Notes under the pieces: model-generated
Told to the model about the DNA's origin: nothing
Seen by the model: only the letters and a program-made list of their open reading frames with translations
Database searches by the model: none
NCBI GenBank assembly: GCA_910574455.1
Contig: CAJSYZ010000002.1
Span: 4,675,671-4,739,670, forward strand
DNA: 64,000 bases
Direction of reading: 5' to 3'
Source: Trichaptum fuscoviolaceum
Lineage: Eukaryota; Basidiomycota; Agaricomycetes; Hymenochaetales; Trichaptaceae
Part shown: piece after piece, positions 12,561 through 23,373 of the stretch
Position numbering within the stretch: position 1 is the stretch's first letter
Layout of the letters: the number at the start of each line of letters is the position of its first letter
Program-made: the position numbers and the translations under genes

Positions 12561-14884
12561 ATGGCGACCGTCTGGAATCGATTTTTCAAGAGAAAGCCGG
12601 GGCGGAATAAGATTCTGGAGACATTACCAGAGGATATTATCGTAGACGGTATCATTGGACTGCTTGATGTGAAGGATATCTTGAGACTTAGACAAGTGAG
12701 TATCTTCCGATTTCATGGCAGATTATACTGACCCGGCAAATCAGGTTAGCAAGTCATTCGCGCTTTTGACTAAGAAACCCGCCGTTTGGAAGCGATTCCT
12801 GCCTCTTATCAAAAGATTGCCTCAGCCCCTTGCTCCACTTCCTCCCACCTCTCAGTACAGCGTGAAGAACATCTCGTCCATGGACGTCGAGCACATCATA
12901 ACCAAGGCGGTCTCCCTCGATGATAACTTGCGAAGCAACAGTGTTATGCCATGGTACGAATTCGAGTTTCTGGGATACGGAGAGGTATCCGAAATGGCTC
13001 TCCTTCCCGGAGGTCACTTCTTGATTACCTCGGTGACGTACCTCGACGGTCGCTGTGGTATAATGTTTTGGGTGGTTGAACATCCAGCGTCCGGCACGCC
13101 ATCACCCCTCTTTTACCGGGAAACTGAAGTCAAGGCCTATGCACTACAAGCGAAATATATGACTGTGAAGGGGAAGAAGGGCATCAGTGTATCCTTTCTG
13201 CGAAAGAGGCATAAGAAACGGGATGACACTAGGCACATGTAAGATTTCGTTCTCTGAAAGATATTCCGTTCACTGACTGTATGCCTCCTCATTAGCCCCG
13301 AGAATGCAGAAATGGGAGGGAAAGAGGATCCTGAAGACCCATGGATGCCTTTGAAATACGAATGCACTACCATTCATATTTCATTACATTGTATTGAAAC
13401 ACTTACGGATCGTCGCGTGCCCCCTCAGACACCGGAGTTCAACAAACTGTGCCGCAAAGCATCCGTTGATCCTGATGGTCAAAACTCCATCCGCGTTGTA
13501 TCGCGTATCAGGACTGGCACGCAGCTCGGTGTCATAAGCTTGGATAATATCCAAGGACTACCGTACGTGTGTGTGGTTAAGAGACCGGACCAGATTGTGC
13601 TTGAGTGTCTTGACAATGGATCGCGTTCTATCCTACGTTGCCTTCCGCACACGAACTGGCCAGGCCGAGTAAGTTATCTTCTCTCCTTTCAACTGTGTCT
13701 TCTAAACCGATTTGGTTATAGCGCCACTCTATCTGGAATTTCCGCATACTCAACGACCAAAACCACATACTAACCTTCCGGGCAGTTGAAAAGGACGAGA
13801 ATTGGACTGGAAACTACTATCTTCTCGATCTGTTCCGCATTCCTCAAGCAGAAGAGAAGCTCTCGACTACGGCTATCTACTCCAGCACCCTTAGACACAA
13901 GGAGATACTGAACGTGCAGATTTCTCCTTCAAGAGCACCCAGCATTCAAGCTGGGGAAGATCCTTCTCTAACTCCATACCTCTTTGAGGATAAGGCGCCT
14001 CCTCCCCCTATCTCTCTTTACCTCCGGACACCGGATGTTGTTGAACACCATACCCTCTGGCCGATTCACGTTAACATTCCTCTTTCCCCACCAGACTCAC
14101 CGCAGTCTTCAGGCGATGCACGACACCGAGAGCGCCCCCTCGTTCACTACTACTATGACCTACAGGAGCACTGGATTCTCAAGACTGGTGGAAAGCCTTT
14201 CGGTGTAAAAGAGAGTCTTCGTACCTTACCCGGGGCATACAACGCCTTGATGTATGAAGTGCCAAAGGAATACCGCTCTACCACACCGCCCGTTCGCAGT
14301 TTGTGGAGCTACATCTACAAGGGCGACGACCATACGAGGTTTATGAAGTCGAATTGGCAGGATCTGGCAGGCTTCGGCTTGGTACATCCTGGTCTCAATG
14401 GAGGTGCTATTGGCGGATTCGCTGCGCAAGACGAGAATGAAGTTGAACATTTACTTGTTGAAAACCAAGAGATGGACGTTGATGAGATAGAAGCGGAGCG
14501 GGAGTGGCGAAGGGTATCCGAAAATAAGTTGGCGGAAAACGGTCCTTTAACATTCCTTCGAAAGGATATTCGAAAGAGGAAGCAACTCGAGCCTATCTAC
14601 CTGAAGGAAGAAGTAGCAAATGCCATCAAAAGGGGAATAAGCGCAATCTGCTGGGATGAGTACACGGGTCGCGTTGTTATTGCGACTCTCGACAGACATT
14701 TGCGCCTCATGGACTTTGCATATAGAAGACACAGTGGTATGTGCTTTCTTTTGATGAACGACTTTTCAGCACTGATATATATAACTCAGATGATTTGGAT
14801 GACATATTGAATCACGAAATGGATCTGGCCATTGAGGGGGAAAAGGAACGACTCAGCATCCTTGATCAAGCGGGTCCTATATGA
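12561..14884 (+). CDS. F-box protein
   Basis: Probable substrate-recognition subunit of an SCF ubiquitin ligase. ATG at 12561 opens MATVWNRFFKRKPGRNK, followed directly by an F-box: ILETLPEDIIVDGIIGLL, then DVKDILRLRQ, an intron, and VSKSFALLTKKPAVWKRF. This is the usual Leu-Pro, Ile-Leu, Val-Cys/Ser and Trp pattern that binds Skp1. The remaining roughly 600 residues are long beta-rich sequence without a motif I can name, as in many large basidiomycete F-box families. Introns lie near 12697, 13240, 13670 and 14735. The last exon ends with TGA at 14882-14884. The target is unknown. Confidence 0.85.
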
Positions 14885-15094
14885 TCTCTGCTTTCCCCCC
14901 CTCTCTGCTCAGTTTGAATTTATATTGTTTTTTTTAGCTCTCAATGAGCATCACTGTTTTAACACATTCCTTTTTTCCACCTCTGTACGAAGTACTACTA
15001 CTCTCCTTATCCAATTCACGCTGCTCAGCAGCTCGTCACTCGTTGTAGTTTGCGTTGATTATCCATTACTGTGATTGTAAATTCTATGTGAAAA

Positions 15095-16125
15095 TTATAC
15101 TACAAGTTCCCCTTCAACCGCTTCTGCCTCAAGAGCGAGGCGTTGTAGAATGATGTCGTACCGATCTCGGTCTACTCGCTTTATATACTTCAACAGTTTT
15201 GCACGTTGGTGGACAAGCATGCGTAAGTCTCGACGACCACTGATATCCTTCTTCCGCTGCATAAGATGGTCCCATACGTTTCTAATCTTCATGGTTAACA
15301 AAGCAACTAAAGTCGGGCAAAGCGCAAAGAAAGGTGAGTGAATCCGTACAAGAGATAGCTAGAAATAGACTCGCACCTTGAACTTCTGGGTATCCAGAGT
15401 CAGACATGCTGCCTGAGGGGGAGAAGGCTGCGATGATACGCCTGCGATTTTCAAAAGCAATGCCTCGTGCATTGGCATTGCGCAAGTCGAGAACTCGGGC
15501 AAAGCTGGTTGACTTCTTGTACTCGATGTTGGCCAAGTTCTGGAATTCTGCGCTTTTCTCCACGTTAAGACTGAACCTCGCATGGTGATCGACAGTCTTA
15601 GTAGGCATGCTATTGTTTACGGAAGCTTGCGGTAGGTCCTTGAAGAATAATTCGATTTTCTCGTCCTTCGTGCCCGCAGCATCCGTGCCCTCTAGACCAT
15701 AGCTCATAACCATAGGAAGCTTTATTTCTTTCTCCTCCTCCATCTTCGTCCAGACTGTGCCATTCAGCTCCTCTGGTGTGACTAGAATCTTCGCCAAGTC
15801 GCAGCTTCGCCATTTCTCCTCATCACCAGGCCTCGTCCCAAGTACAACGTGTGGTTTTGTCTCGTCCCGGATGCGCCCGCGTTCTGCCTTCTTTTCCAGA
15901 TTGGCCTTGCGCGTTATTCGAGCTGCTCGGTGTCTTTGAGTTTCTGCCCATCGTGACGCAGATGTATGGAGGGCTGCTGTTGCTCTTGACGTGTTGCAGA
16001 TGACTGACGAGCTGGAGGATGCGGAAGTTGAAGCTAAGTGACCTGCAATTGGTGTCAAATCGAGGTTGAAATATTTTTCGAGTAAAATACGCACTGAAAG
16101 AGCTGCTTGCTCTGAGGAAAGACAT
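15095..16125 (-). CDS. Mitochondrial small-subunit ribosomal protein uS15m
   Basis: Component of the mitochondrial 30S-like ribosomal subunit (yeast Mrps28 family). The start at 16125 gives MSFLRASSSF, and a short intron then joins SHLASTSASSSSSVIC. The resulting N-terminus is rich in Ser, Ala and Arg, as expected of a targeting peptide. A longer upstream frame that reads through the intron exists but looks less like a presequence. The S15 domain is at the C-terminus: NVWDHLMQRKKDISGRRDL, then RMLVHQRAKLLKYIKR, the conserved helix-turn-helix that binds rRNA. A second intron lies near 15310-15375. TAA at 15095-15097. The long extension before the S15 domain is normal for fungal homologues. Confidence 0.9.
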
Positions 16126-16552
16126 TGCAGGGCGCGATATAGTGAGTACCAGCGAATGAGCCCCAAAGCTCACAAACGCAGGGGGAAAAGGCGATGTGCG
16201 GGTACAAGATTGTATTGCGCTGCTGAGCCTAAAATCGAAAACCTCAGTAGGACCCCGAATGAGTTCAACAGGAAGATCAGCGGTGCCGGAGGTTTCTTTA
16301 CTTCAAGTCTCAAGTCTCTGCATTATCAACTCAAACAGTTCACAATAGATGGGTAAGCTTCAGATTCATTAGTCGAGAAACGTTACTTTTGATTCCAGTC
16401 AAAGTGGCGCACTACACTACCAAATCAGTAAATATGTAAATGAAAGCAAGTGTCGTAAGGATAAGCAAACAGAGAGGTGGCAAGAATGTGCTATGTAGGT
16501 TCTACAACATGAATAGAAGCCAAGGAAAGACGCTTCTCAAATAATAACAATA
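16126..16552. other. Intergenic region upstream of uS15m
   Basis: About 430 bp between the uS15m start and the USP12-like stop. No gene is visible; it should contain the uS15m promoter and the 3' UTR of the deubiquitinase gene. Confidence 0.5.
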
Positions 16553-19529
16553 TCAGATGCGTCCAAACATAGAGAAGCTTTGCGTTGGTACAGGCGAAAG
16601 GCTATTAGCAGGTGGCGGAGAAATAGCGCCCTGAGGATCCTTCTCCTTATGTTTATCTTTGTCCTTCCTAGTGAAGCTGAGCATTCCTCCGGTAAAGCTC
16701 ATCTTTCGGGACGCTCGTTTGGTGTTGATTTGTACAGGCGGTGAGAGTGGAGGTGATGTAATTATCGAGTTTCTCTGGCGAACAGCGTCGCTTCTTCCTG
16801 TTTGTGATGGTAGGGCTGGGAGACTGTCCTTTCTCTCCCGGGGTGATTCAAGGTCGCGTGGTATGGACGGCAGAGGAGCTGCGGTGTCTGAGAGAGAGAA
16901 TGTCTGTTTGGTAGGTGATTGAATTGCCGCTCCAGCAGTGGAAGGTCGTTTTGGTGGGCGGGAAGTAGTTCGAGTGGTCGACGGAGCTGAGCTCAACACC
17001 GGTTGGGATTTCTTGTGAGAAGGGATGTGCATATGTTCAGAGATTTGGCGGAGATGTGAGGTTGGGGATGAAGGGGAAGTGGGAGTGGAAGATAAAATAG
17101 GTGATCGAGATATTGTTGCAGTATTAAAGGGTATGCGTTGGTCAGGGGAAACAGAGGTATCGGAGTGTACAGTCAAGGTTTCTGTCAGTGGTACGGAAGA
17201 CGGTTCGGCCTTATCGGACACAAGGGGGAGGCGAGAAGATGTTGAAGAAGACGTTAAACTCGAACCGTCATGTCGTTCTCTTACTTCATATGATGTTGCA
17301 GGTCGCTCATGGCGCTTTGCAGATTTATCATCGGTGCGTCGCAAGCTCCTGCGCTTAAACCAGCCGCTTGTCTTCTCTTTGGGTGATTTTAGCTGTCCAT
17401 TTGTGATCGATGCTACAGGTAAAGTAGATGCTGTTGATGAGGATGCCTCACTAGGCTCATGGGTGACTTTCGGAGAAGCTGCCATCGGAGGCAAAGGCGG
17501 CACGGGTGGCGCCGAAGTAGAGGCGTATAAGGAAGTTCGATTATGGAATCCGACATTGGGCTTCGAAGGACTATGACGCAAAGAAAAGAAGCCGGTTTTC
17601 ACCTGCGGCGAACTCGGCGTAGGAGTAGCGGATGGCACAGGAATAGGTGCAGATGGTTCGGGGGGTGGAATAGAGATCGTGACAGGGGGAGGAGTAGAAA
17701 TAATCGTCGGATTGGGTGTACTGAAGGCGTTTGAGGGCGTCCCCGGTACAATCTCGCTTGTGTCTGAATCACCTTCGTGAGTCAGTCCTGGAGGGAATGC
17801 AGGTGTTGCAACAGGGGGAGCATGTGATGTGGGCTCCTGCGTAGGCTGCTCCGCCCGTTTCAAGCCAAGAGCAACTGGATCAATATCTACCGCCTGGTAG
17901 AATAGAACGTATGCGCTACCACTGTTTGAGTCCCCAAAATACTTTGGGATATCGGACTCCTTGACGGACTCAACGGTATCGTCATCAAATATCACCCAGG
18001 AACCCCTAGACTTCACGATAGCCACGTAATGACCGTGATGTGGGCCGCTATACCGGTGATCAGACAGATGATTATATGATCAATATTTCTGACTCACTTT
18101 CCGATGTGCACGACAATGGCGAAAAGCTCGTATAATCGGTCAGGATCCTCCGCATCATCCACAGTGTTGAAGAGGCGCAACTCAAGAGGAAACGCTATTC
18201 GGTACGTTAGCTTGACGTACTTCTGAGCGTCCTCTTGATATTTGAAGCGCTTAAGATGTAGTGCAAGGACGTTCGGAAGTTTCTTGATTTTCATCCTAAC
18301 ATATGCTTTAGTAATGATGCATAACATATACTGTCCGAAAAATGCGGACCTTTTCTCCGCCTCTTGCAGTCCACAGCAAGAGTCACAAAAGAATTTGTTT
18401 TTCTGACACAGCATTTCACTTGCACTGAACTGCCTGAGGCATGCTGTCACACTCGAGTTCTGTTCAATATCAATTGATAAGTCCAAGAATGCCTCATCGC
18501 GTGAGGAGACCTTGACAACTGTCAGTGATGTTGCCACAATAGGATGGTATTGAAAATACCGTTTCGCAAGTTAGACAACGCGTTTCGCTTGTCAGAATTC
18601 CTTCAAACAGAGCTTGGACGAGAGTCTGTCCAGGAGGGCCTGAAAAGGCTGTACCAAATGTTGAATGGGCAGAGGAAGTCATTGAATTCGATACTTTCGA
18701 GTGAGTGAGCTAAATGAGGCAAACATATCAATAAACATGATGTGAACTCACGATCTTCCCCAGACGACGTTCTCGACCGACGATTCCTCGCTTCCTCCTC
18801 CAGTTCCTCCGAGATCCTATTCAATAAGAAGATCAAGAACTCATGAGCGTCTTGGTGCATCGACGAGCGAAAGAGCTCGTTCTCCTTCTTCAGCTTCTCG
18901 ATAAATGCTTTCGGAGCAATGGCGCCCTTGTCAAGCGAATTGCTCGAAATGTGGAGGAAGAGAGCGCGTAGAGCTGAGAATAGTGTCGGAGGGCTGGTAG
19001 GGATAGGAGGACCGGAAGGTATTGAAGATGTGCTCGCTGTCGTCGATCCATCAGCAACTGTTCGTACGTCAGGTGACGATGGTTTCCTAACGTTCCTCGC
19101 ACGCGGATTTGTGGACAGAGGAGGCGGCGGAGTGGTTGAGTAGGAGCCAGGGATGAGAGGATTAGACTTGTCTTCGACCTGAAGAACAAGCTCTCGGAAG
19201 GGATGGCAGAAATAGAGGGCCTGTAAGACCGAGTTGGCATAGCTGTCGTGTGCAACGTGAGTTTCACAATAAATTTTCGAAAGTCTTGGCCAGCGCACGT
19301 ACCAAGTGTTGCCGAACTGAAGAAAGCGTATGCGACGAGAGCATTATGAGCAGCAGCTTCAGATGTAAAAAAACATGATAACACTCACGTTCTCCAAGCC
19401 AAACTGCTTGTAGTCCGCCTTGCTAATCGTGCCAGTCTTCGCACTCTCGGTCGCCGTGTTCGGCGTCGAAGCGTGGCCGTTGCTCGCGCTCTGGGCTGAG
19501 CCAAATCCCATCCATTTTGCAAGAGACAT
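16553..19529 (-). CDS. USP12/46 and UBP9/13-type ubiquitin C-terminal hydrolase
   Basis: Deubiquitinase of peptidase family C19. The start at 19529 ([16 protein letters not shown]) precedes QFGLEN, then the Cys box [18 protein letters not shown]. That box is assembled across a 14-nt micro-exon (19303-19316), and the catalytic Cys codon is split by the following intron. Further family blocks: [18 protein letters not shown] near 18800-18870; [16 protein letters not shown] with zinc-ribbon Cys pairs near 18540-18610 and 18380-18420; [11 protein letters not shown] near 18240; and the His box [18 protein letters not shown] near 17990-18045. The order and spacing match USP12/46 and yeast Ubp9/Ubp13. 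The final 400 or so residues are Pro/Ser/Thr-rich and probably disordered. TGA at 16553-16555. In other organisms this subgroup works with WD40 cofactors; none is encoded nearby. Confidence 0.92.
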
Positions 19530-20157
19530 GGCACAGCCGGGACTGGAGGGAATCCGGGGAGGGCCTGCGGTGCTGGATGTGAGCCACGATGAGGATGAGC
19601 GCCCTGGAAATGTGCAGAGGGAGATGAGCTGAACGGGACACTGATGCACAGAACAGGGTTGCGGAACCACATGGCTGCTATCCACCGCATACCATATACC
19701 CATCTTATCTAATCATCCCAGGAACAATTGCCGGTTGCGGTTCAGCCGGTGCCCCACGGCACTAACGGCTTCAGAATTACGCGTGAGGAATATTCTCTCA
19801 TTATCCGAAAAGCTCTCGCGCCTTTCCTGCTCGGGTTTATGTGCCTTGCTTCGGCCCTCGACGATCACAGAATAGACAATACGCATTAACCTTATTCTTT
19901 CCTCTCAGTATTGCATCATCTCTATGTTCCTGCGTCCGGCCGAGCACCCCCGGCAAGATGCACAACGTTCAAGCATGCATCGATAACATCCAGATCTTAT
20001 GCAGACAGGAACGTAAGTAGCAGTATATGTCTGTCTCAGCCTCTGACGTGGTCAATCACCGTCTAAGGCCATTATAGCAGGACAGCTAACTGATTCCCAT
20101 GACTGTACATAAGCGCAGGTGGGTCTGTCCGAGGACTCAATCATCCTGTCGTTGTCT
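19530..20157. other. Intergenic region upstream of the USP12-like gene
   Basis: About 630 bp. It carries the USP12-like promoter and the 3' end of the MOSC gene. A short plus-strand ATG frame at 19958 followed by a GT site occurs, but nothing coding-like follows it. No RNA gene was seen. Confidence 0.5.
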
Positions 20158-21683
20158 CTAAGCCACCAGCTTCAGCACCTTCACCTCATCTCCTACTCGA
20201 ACGATCCCAGGACCCAGCGGAACCCCGTTGCACCCAAAGCAGGGCTTGCTCAATCGCGCCGGATCCTTGCCCGTACGAAACTTCATGAGAACTTTGTATG
20301 GCACAGCCTTGTCGCGAACACCTGTCTCAGGGTCGACATTCGGAAGCTGTATCGTTCATAACATGGTTTAAGTTAGGCTACCGGGCAGCATGTGGAAGCA
20401 GTGGAAGTACTGACCAAGCACCGAACGCATTTCGAGACGAGAGAGATGGTGATGTCGGCGCTGCTTCCTATCTGAATGGTCTCCCAAAAATCCTCGGCCC
20501 AGGCAACACCTGATCCCTTAATGACGATGTTAGGTCTGAAACTACGAACGGATTAGGATATCAGATCACGGAAACAAGGTCAGGCCAGGAGACTCAAGCA
20601 GCGCTCACCGTTCCATCACGAGGTCATCCTCAGACCACCGGTCCGCCACGCCTTGGTTTCCGACTTCCTTTCTGAGTTTTTCTTGAACCGACAAGAGGCT
20701 CTCCTCGGATGCAAGAAGAATAGGGTATCCATCTTGATACATTGATGTAGCCTTCAGATCCGGGAAGGCCGAAGTTGGCGAACAAGGCCGGGGTTTAGGC
20801 CCTTTCATGACGAGCAAAACATCTCGTCCTAAATACCGGCTCAAGATTTTAGCGGGATAGTCATGTTCATCTATACCAATCGCCTGACATATGTATCCGT
20901 CGATATCATCTCTCTCCCACAACTCTATGTCTTGGATCCTGTGCGGCCTCAGTTTAGACAAGGGACCGATTGAATGGACGGGCAACAAACCTTGACCATC
21001 GCTCCAGTGTTTCTTGACTAGGTTTGAGTGGAATAGCAAAGGCTTGGCAGCCAGACTCCTCCGGAAATGATATCTCAACCCTGCCTTCGTGTTGCTCTGA
21101 CAGGTCCAAAATGACTTGAGGATTTATTAGTACCATCTGAAAAGGTTTACTCAGCTATATGTAGACGAGAACAATTCTAGAATGTCAGACCTTTGGCAAA
21201 TCCCGCGCCGTGATGACTTTGTGGGTGACACTATCAATAATTGCTAAAAACCTATCATACTAACGGAGCATCAGACATGCTTACAAGTTCAGCAGAAAGG
21301 GTGACATACCTCAAGCCCCTCAACTGTATAATTAGCTTCGGAGACTGAGGTTCCACGACAACTCTTTTCCGGAAATTAACCATTAGCTCACATACTTGTC
21401 ACTAAGCTTCTATAATACATACCTTTATAGGATGCACCAGTATTTTGGTGACTTTAATGTTGGAATAGTCGCAGTTCAATAGGATATCCTCCTCCTCATT
21501 ATAAATCGAATGACCATTAGGCTTTGGAGTAGTTCTAGGATTGGTGCCTCTAAGTCTTGAATTGTAGTAAGTAACGAAACCATAGGATAGCAAGAGGATA
21601 AGCAAAGGATAATAGATATCTGTAAAATTAGCTTTGTCGCCGAAGAAAGTCTGAGCCAGCCTTGTTGCGTTCGAGTCCAACAT
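20158..21683 (-). CDS. MOSC-domain protein, mARC-like molybdenum-cofactor enzyme
   Basis: Resembles mitochondrial amidoxime-reducing component (mARC) and YcbX-type proteins, which use the molybdenum cofactor to reduce N-hydroxylated compounds. ATG at 21683 gives a short lead and a membrane helix (YPLLILLLSYGFVTYY), as in membrane-anchored mARC. The MOSC N-terminal beta-barrel follows (VTKILVHPIK, then NYTVEGLEYDRFLAIID). The MOSC domain shows PNIVIKG and the KCVRC cysteine motif next to PNVDPETG, where the conserved cysteine would bind molybdenum. It ends PCFGCNGVPLGPG and VKVLKLVA, with TAG at 20158-20160. About six short introns. The anchor probably places it in an organelle or ER membrane. 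Substrate unknown. Confidence 0.9.
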
Positions 21684-22345
21684 ATCCACAGAGGGCTTTT
21701 GAAGACTTCAAACCAGTTCTCTGTGGTACTAGCGGTGATGGCGAAGGCTGGAAATGAAGAGAGTTGACGCCGGATGTCTCAGAACTGGCCCCGGAGGGCT
21801 TACGTCTGAAGCAACGACTATGAACATGAATCATTTGGCTCAGGGAAGGATCCAGCTCTATCCGACGGAGATAAGACCGCGTAGAGTTAAAAACCTGGCG
21901 AATAAGATCGGCCAACTTGCAAAACGCCTATTTTTATTGGCTATCATGAGTTCAAACCCGAAGCCTGAGACTCGGAGTCCGGAAGATAGGTAACTGACAA
22001 ATAACAAAAGCGTACGTAAGCAATGATGGAACTTCAAGTTGAACTTGCTTCAAGTTGAAGATTCTAACGATTGAGTTCTTGCCGTCTCGAATGAATAGGA
22101 AGCATTGAAGGTACTGTATGGTGTTTTGGACGAAAGTTTCGCCAGTCTGTGTTTGTCATATATGTATGTCAGACACTTTACTGCCAGATAGGCAACACGA
22201 TGAATACACACTTTCGAAAGCAACGAGAACATACAGTACCATAAAATTACATTCATTGAGAGGATCTTTTTCTTTGTTTATTTATCCACGAGCAAACTTT
22301 CATATCCCGACTTTGCACCATATCGGCCCAATGTGAGCCCTGCAT
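21684..22345. other. Intergenic region with TTCAAGTT-type repeats
   Basis: About 660 bp between the MOSC start and the Pin1 stop. At 22031-22061 the hexamer family CTTCAAGTTGAA occurs twice in close succession. No gene was recognised. Confidence 0.45.
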
Positions 22346-22959
22346 CTACTCTGTCCTTAGAATCAGATGTACCCCGCTGTCTGAAGACACGACGTCACTC
22401 ATCTCCCCGACCTGAAGAGCGAATGCAGCATCGGAGAAAGGTTTCTGCATTTTGTCGCGCGTGAATCGACCAAGGTCACCTCCTTGAGCATGCGAGGAGC
22501 AGTCAGAGTGCTCCTGTGCGAGCTCCGCGAACTTCTGGGGATCGCCATTAATCTCTGCCTGGTAGCCTCGCAGAATCTGGATCGCCTCCTCTTTTGATCG
22601 CGTGATGTTTTTCTAATGACATCCAATGTTGAGATGAGCAATGGCACACGAAATGCTAACTGAACAACAACGAACCTCCTTCCAACTCGCCGGTCGTCGA
22701 CTGCCCTTGTGCTTGACAAGCAGGTGACTAGCACGGACCTCGGTAGGCGCTGAACCGTTGAGAAGCTCAGCGCCTGGAAGCCTCTTGATCTCGTCTTGCG
22801 AAAGGTCTGGTGGGGCTTCCCAGACCGACTGACGCGTCTCGTTGTTGTAGAAGTAAACGGCACCTCTCGATCTCGACAGGCGAATCTCCCATGGTGATGA
22901 CTGTGTATGAGGCAGAATTCAGAAAGTAAAGTTGGAAAATATCATATCTGACGAACCAT
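22346..22959 (-). CDS. ESS1: Pin1/Ess1-type peptidyl-prolyl cis-trans isomerase
   Basis: Parvulin isomerase acting on phospho-Ser/Thr-Pro bonds, notably in the RNA polymerase II C-terminal domain. The N-terminal WW domain is intact: SPWEIRLSRSRGAVYFYN, then QSVWEAPPDLS (two Trp and the aromatic cluster). The parvulin domain follows: VRASHLLVKHKGSRRPAS with the basic phosphate-binding residues, then FAELAQEHSDCSSHAQGGD and FALQVGEMSDVVSSDSGVH. The protein closes with LILRTE and TAG at 22346-22348. Splicing suggests that the first coding exon holds only the initiator ATG (22957-22959), joined to the Ser-Ser-Pro-Trp start of the WW domain. A second intron lies near 22610-22675. Length is typical of fungal Ess1. 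Confidence 0.95.
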
Positions 22960-23373
22960 ATCTGCTTTGTTCACCAATTGTATGCTAAAGGATATGAACG
23001 ATGAGCCACGAACAGATCTAACCGATCGAGAAAGCGACACGAGCGCGAGCGTGACCCATAGTCACGAAGTTGAGCAAGCCTGTCACGTTATATTGTGTCA
23101 CGTTTACCGCTCGTCTCTCTTATTGGTTCAGTTAGGACTCAGGAGGTGTCGACTCCAAAAAAAAAAAATAAGAATATAGCCCCGCTATGTCATACAGAAC
23201 TCCGGGACATATTTGAGGATAATAGACATAGTTATTCGTTGTGGAAAGCAGTGACGTCGAGAAAGAGTGGGTGACTAGCTATTTCCATCCCGCAAACGGC
23301 ACGGTTACAATTTATCACTTTCACCCCGTCGTCCATCTCCCTACCGACTCCCTTCCCGTCAACGAAAGCCGCC
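22960..23373. other. Divergent promoter region between Pin1 and Skt5 genes
   Basis: About 410 bp shared by two divergently transcribed genes. It contains an A-run near 23157-23168 and no visible gene. Confidence 0.5.

Noticed and set aside
16126..16173. Longer N-terminus for uS15m reading through 16040-16166
   Set aside because: A short GT-AG intron with a clear acceptor (ccaattgcag) joins a proper mitochondrial presequence; the read-through version lacks that character.
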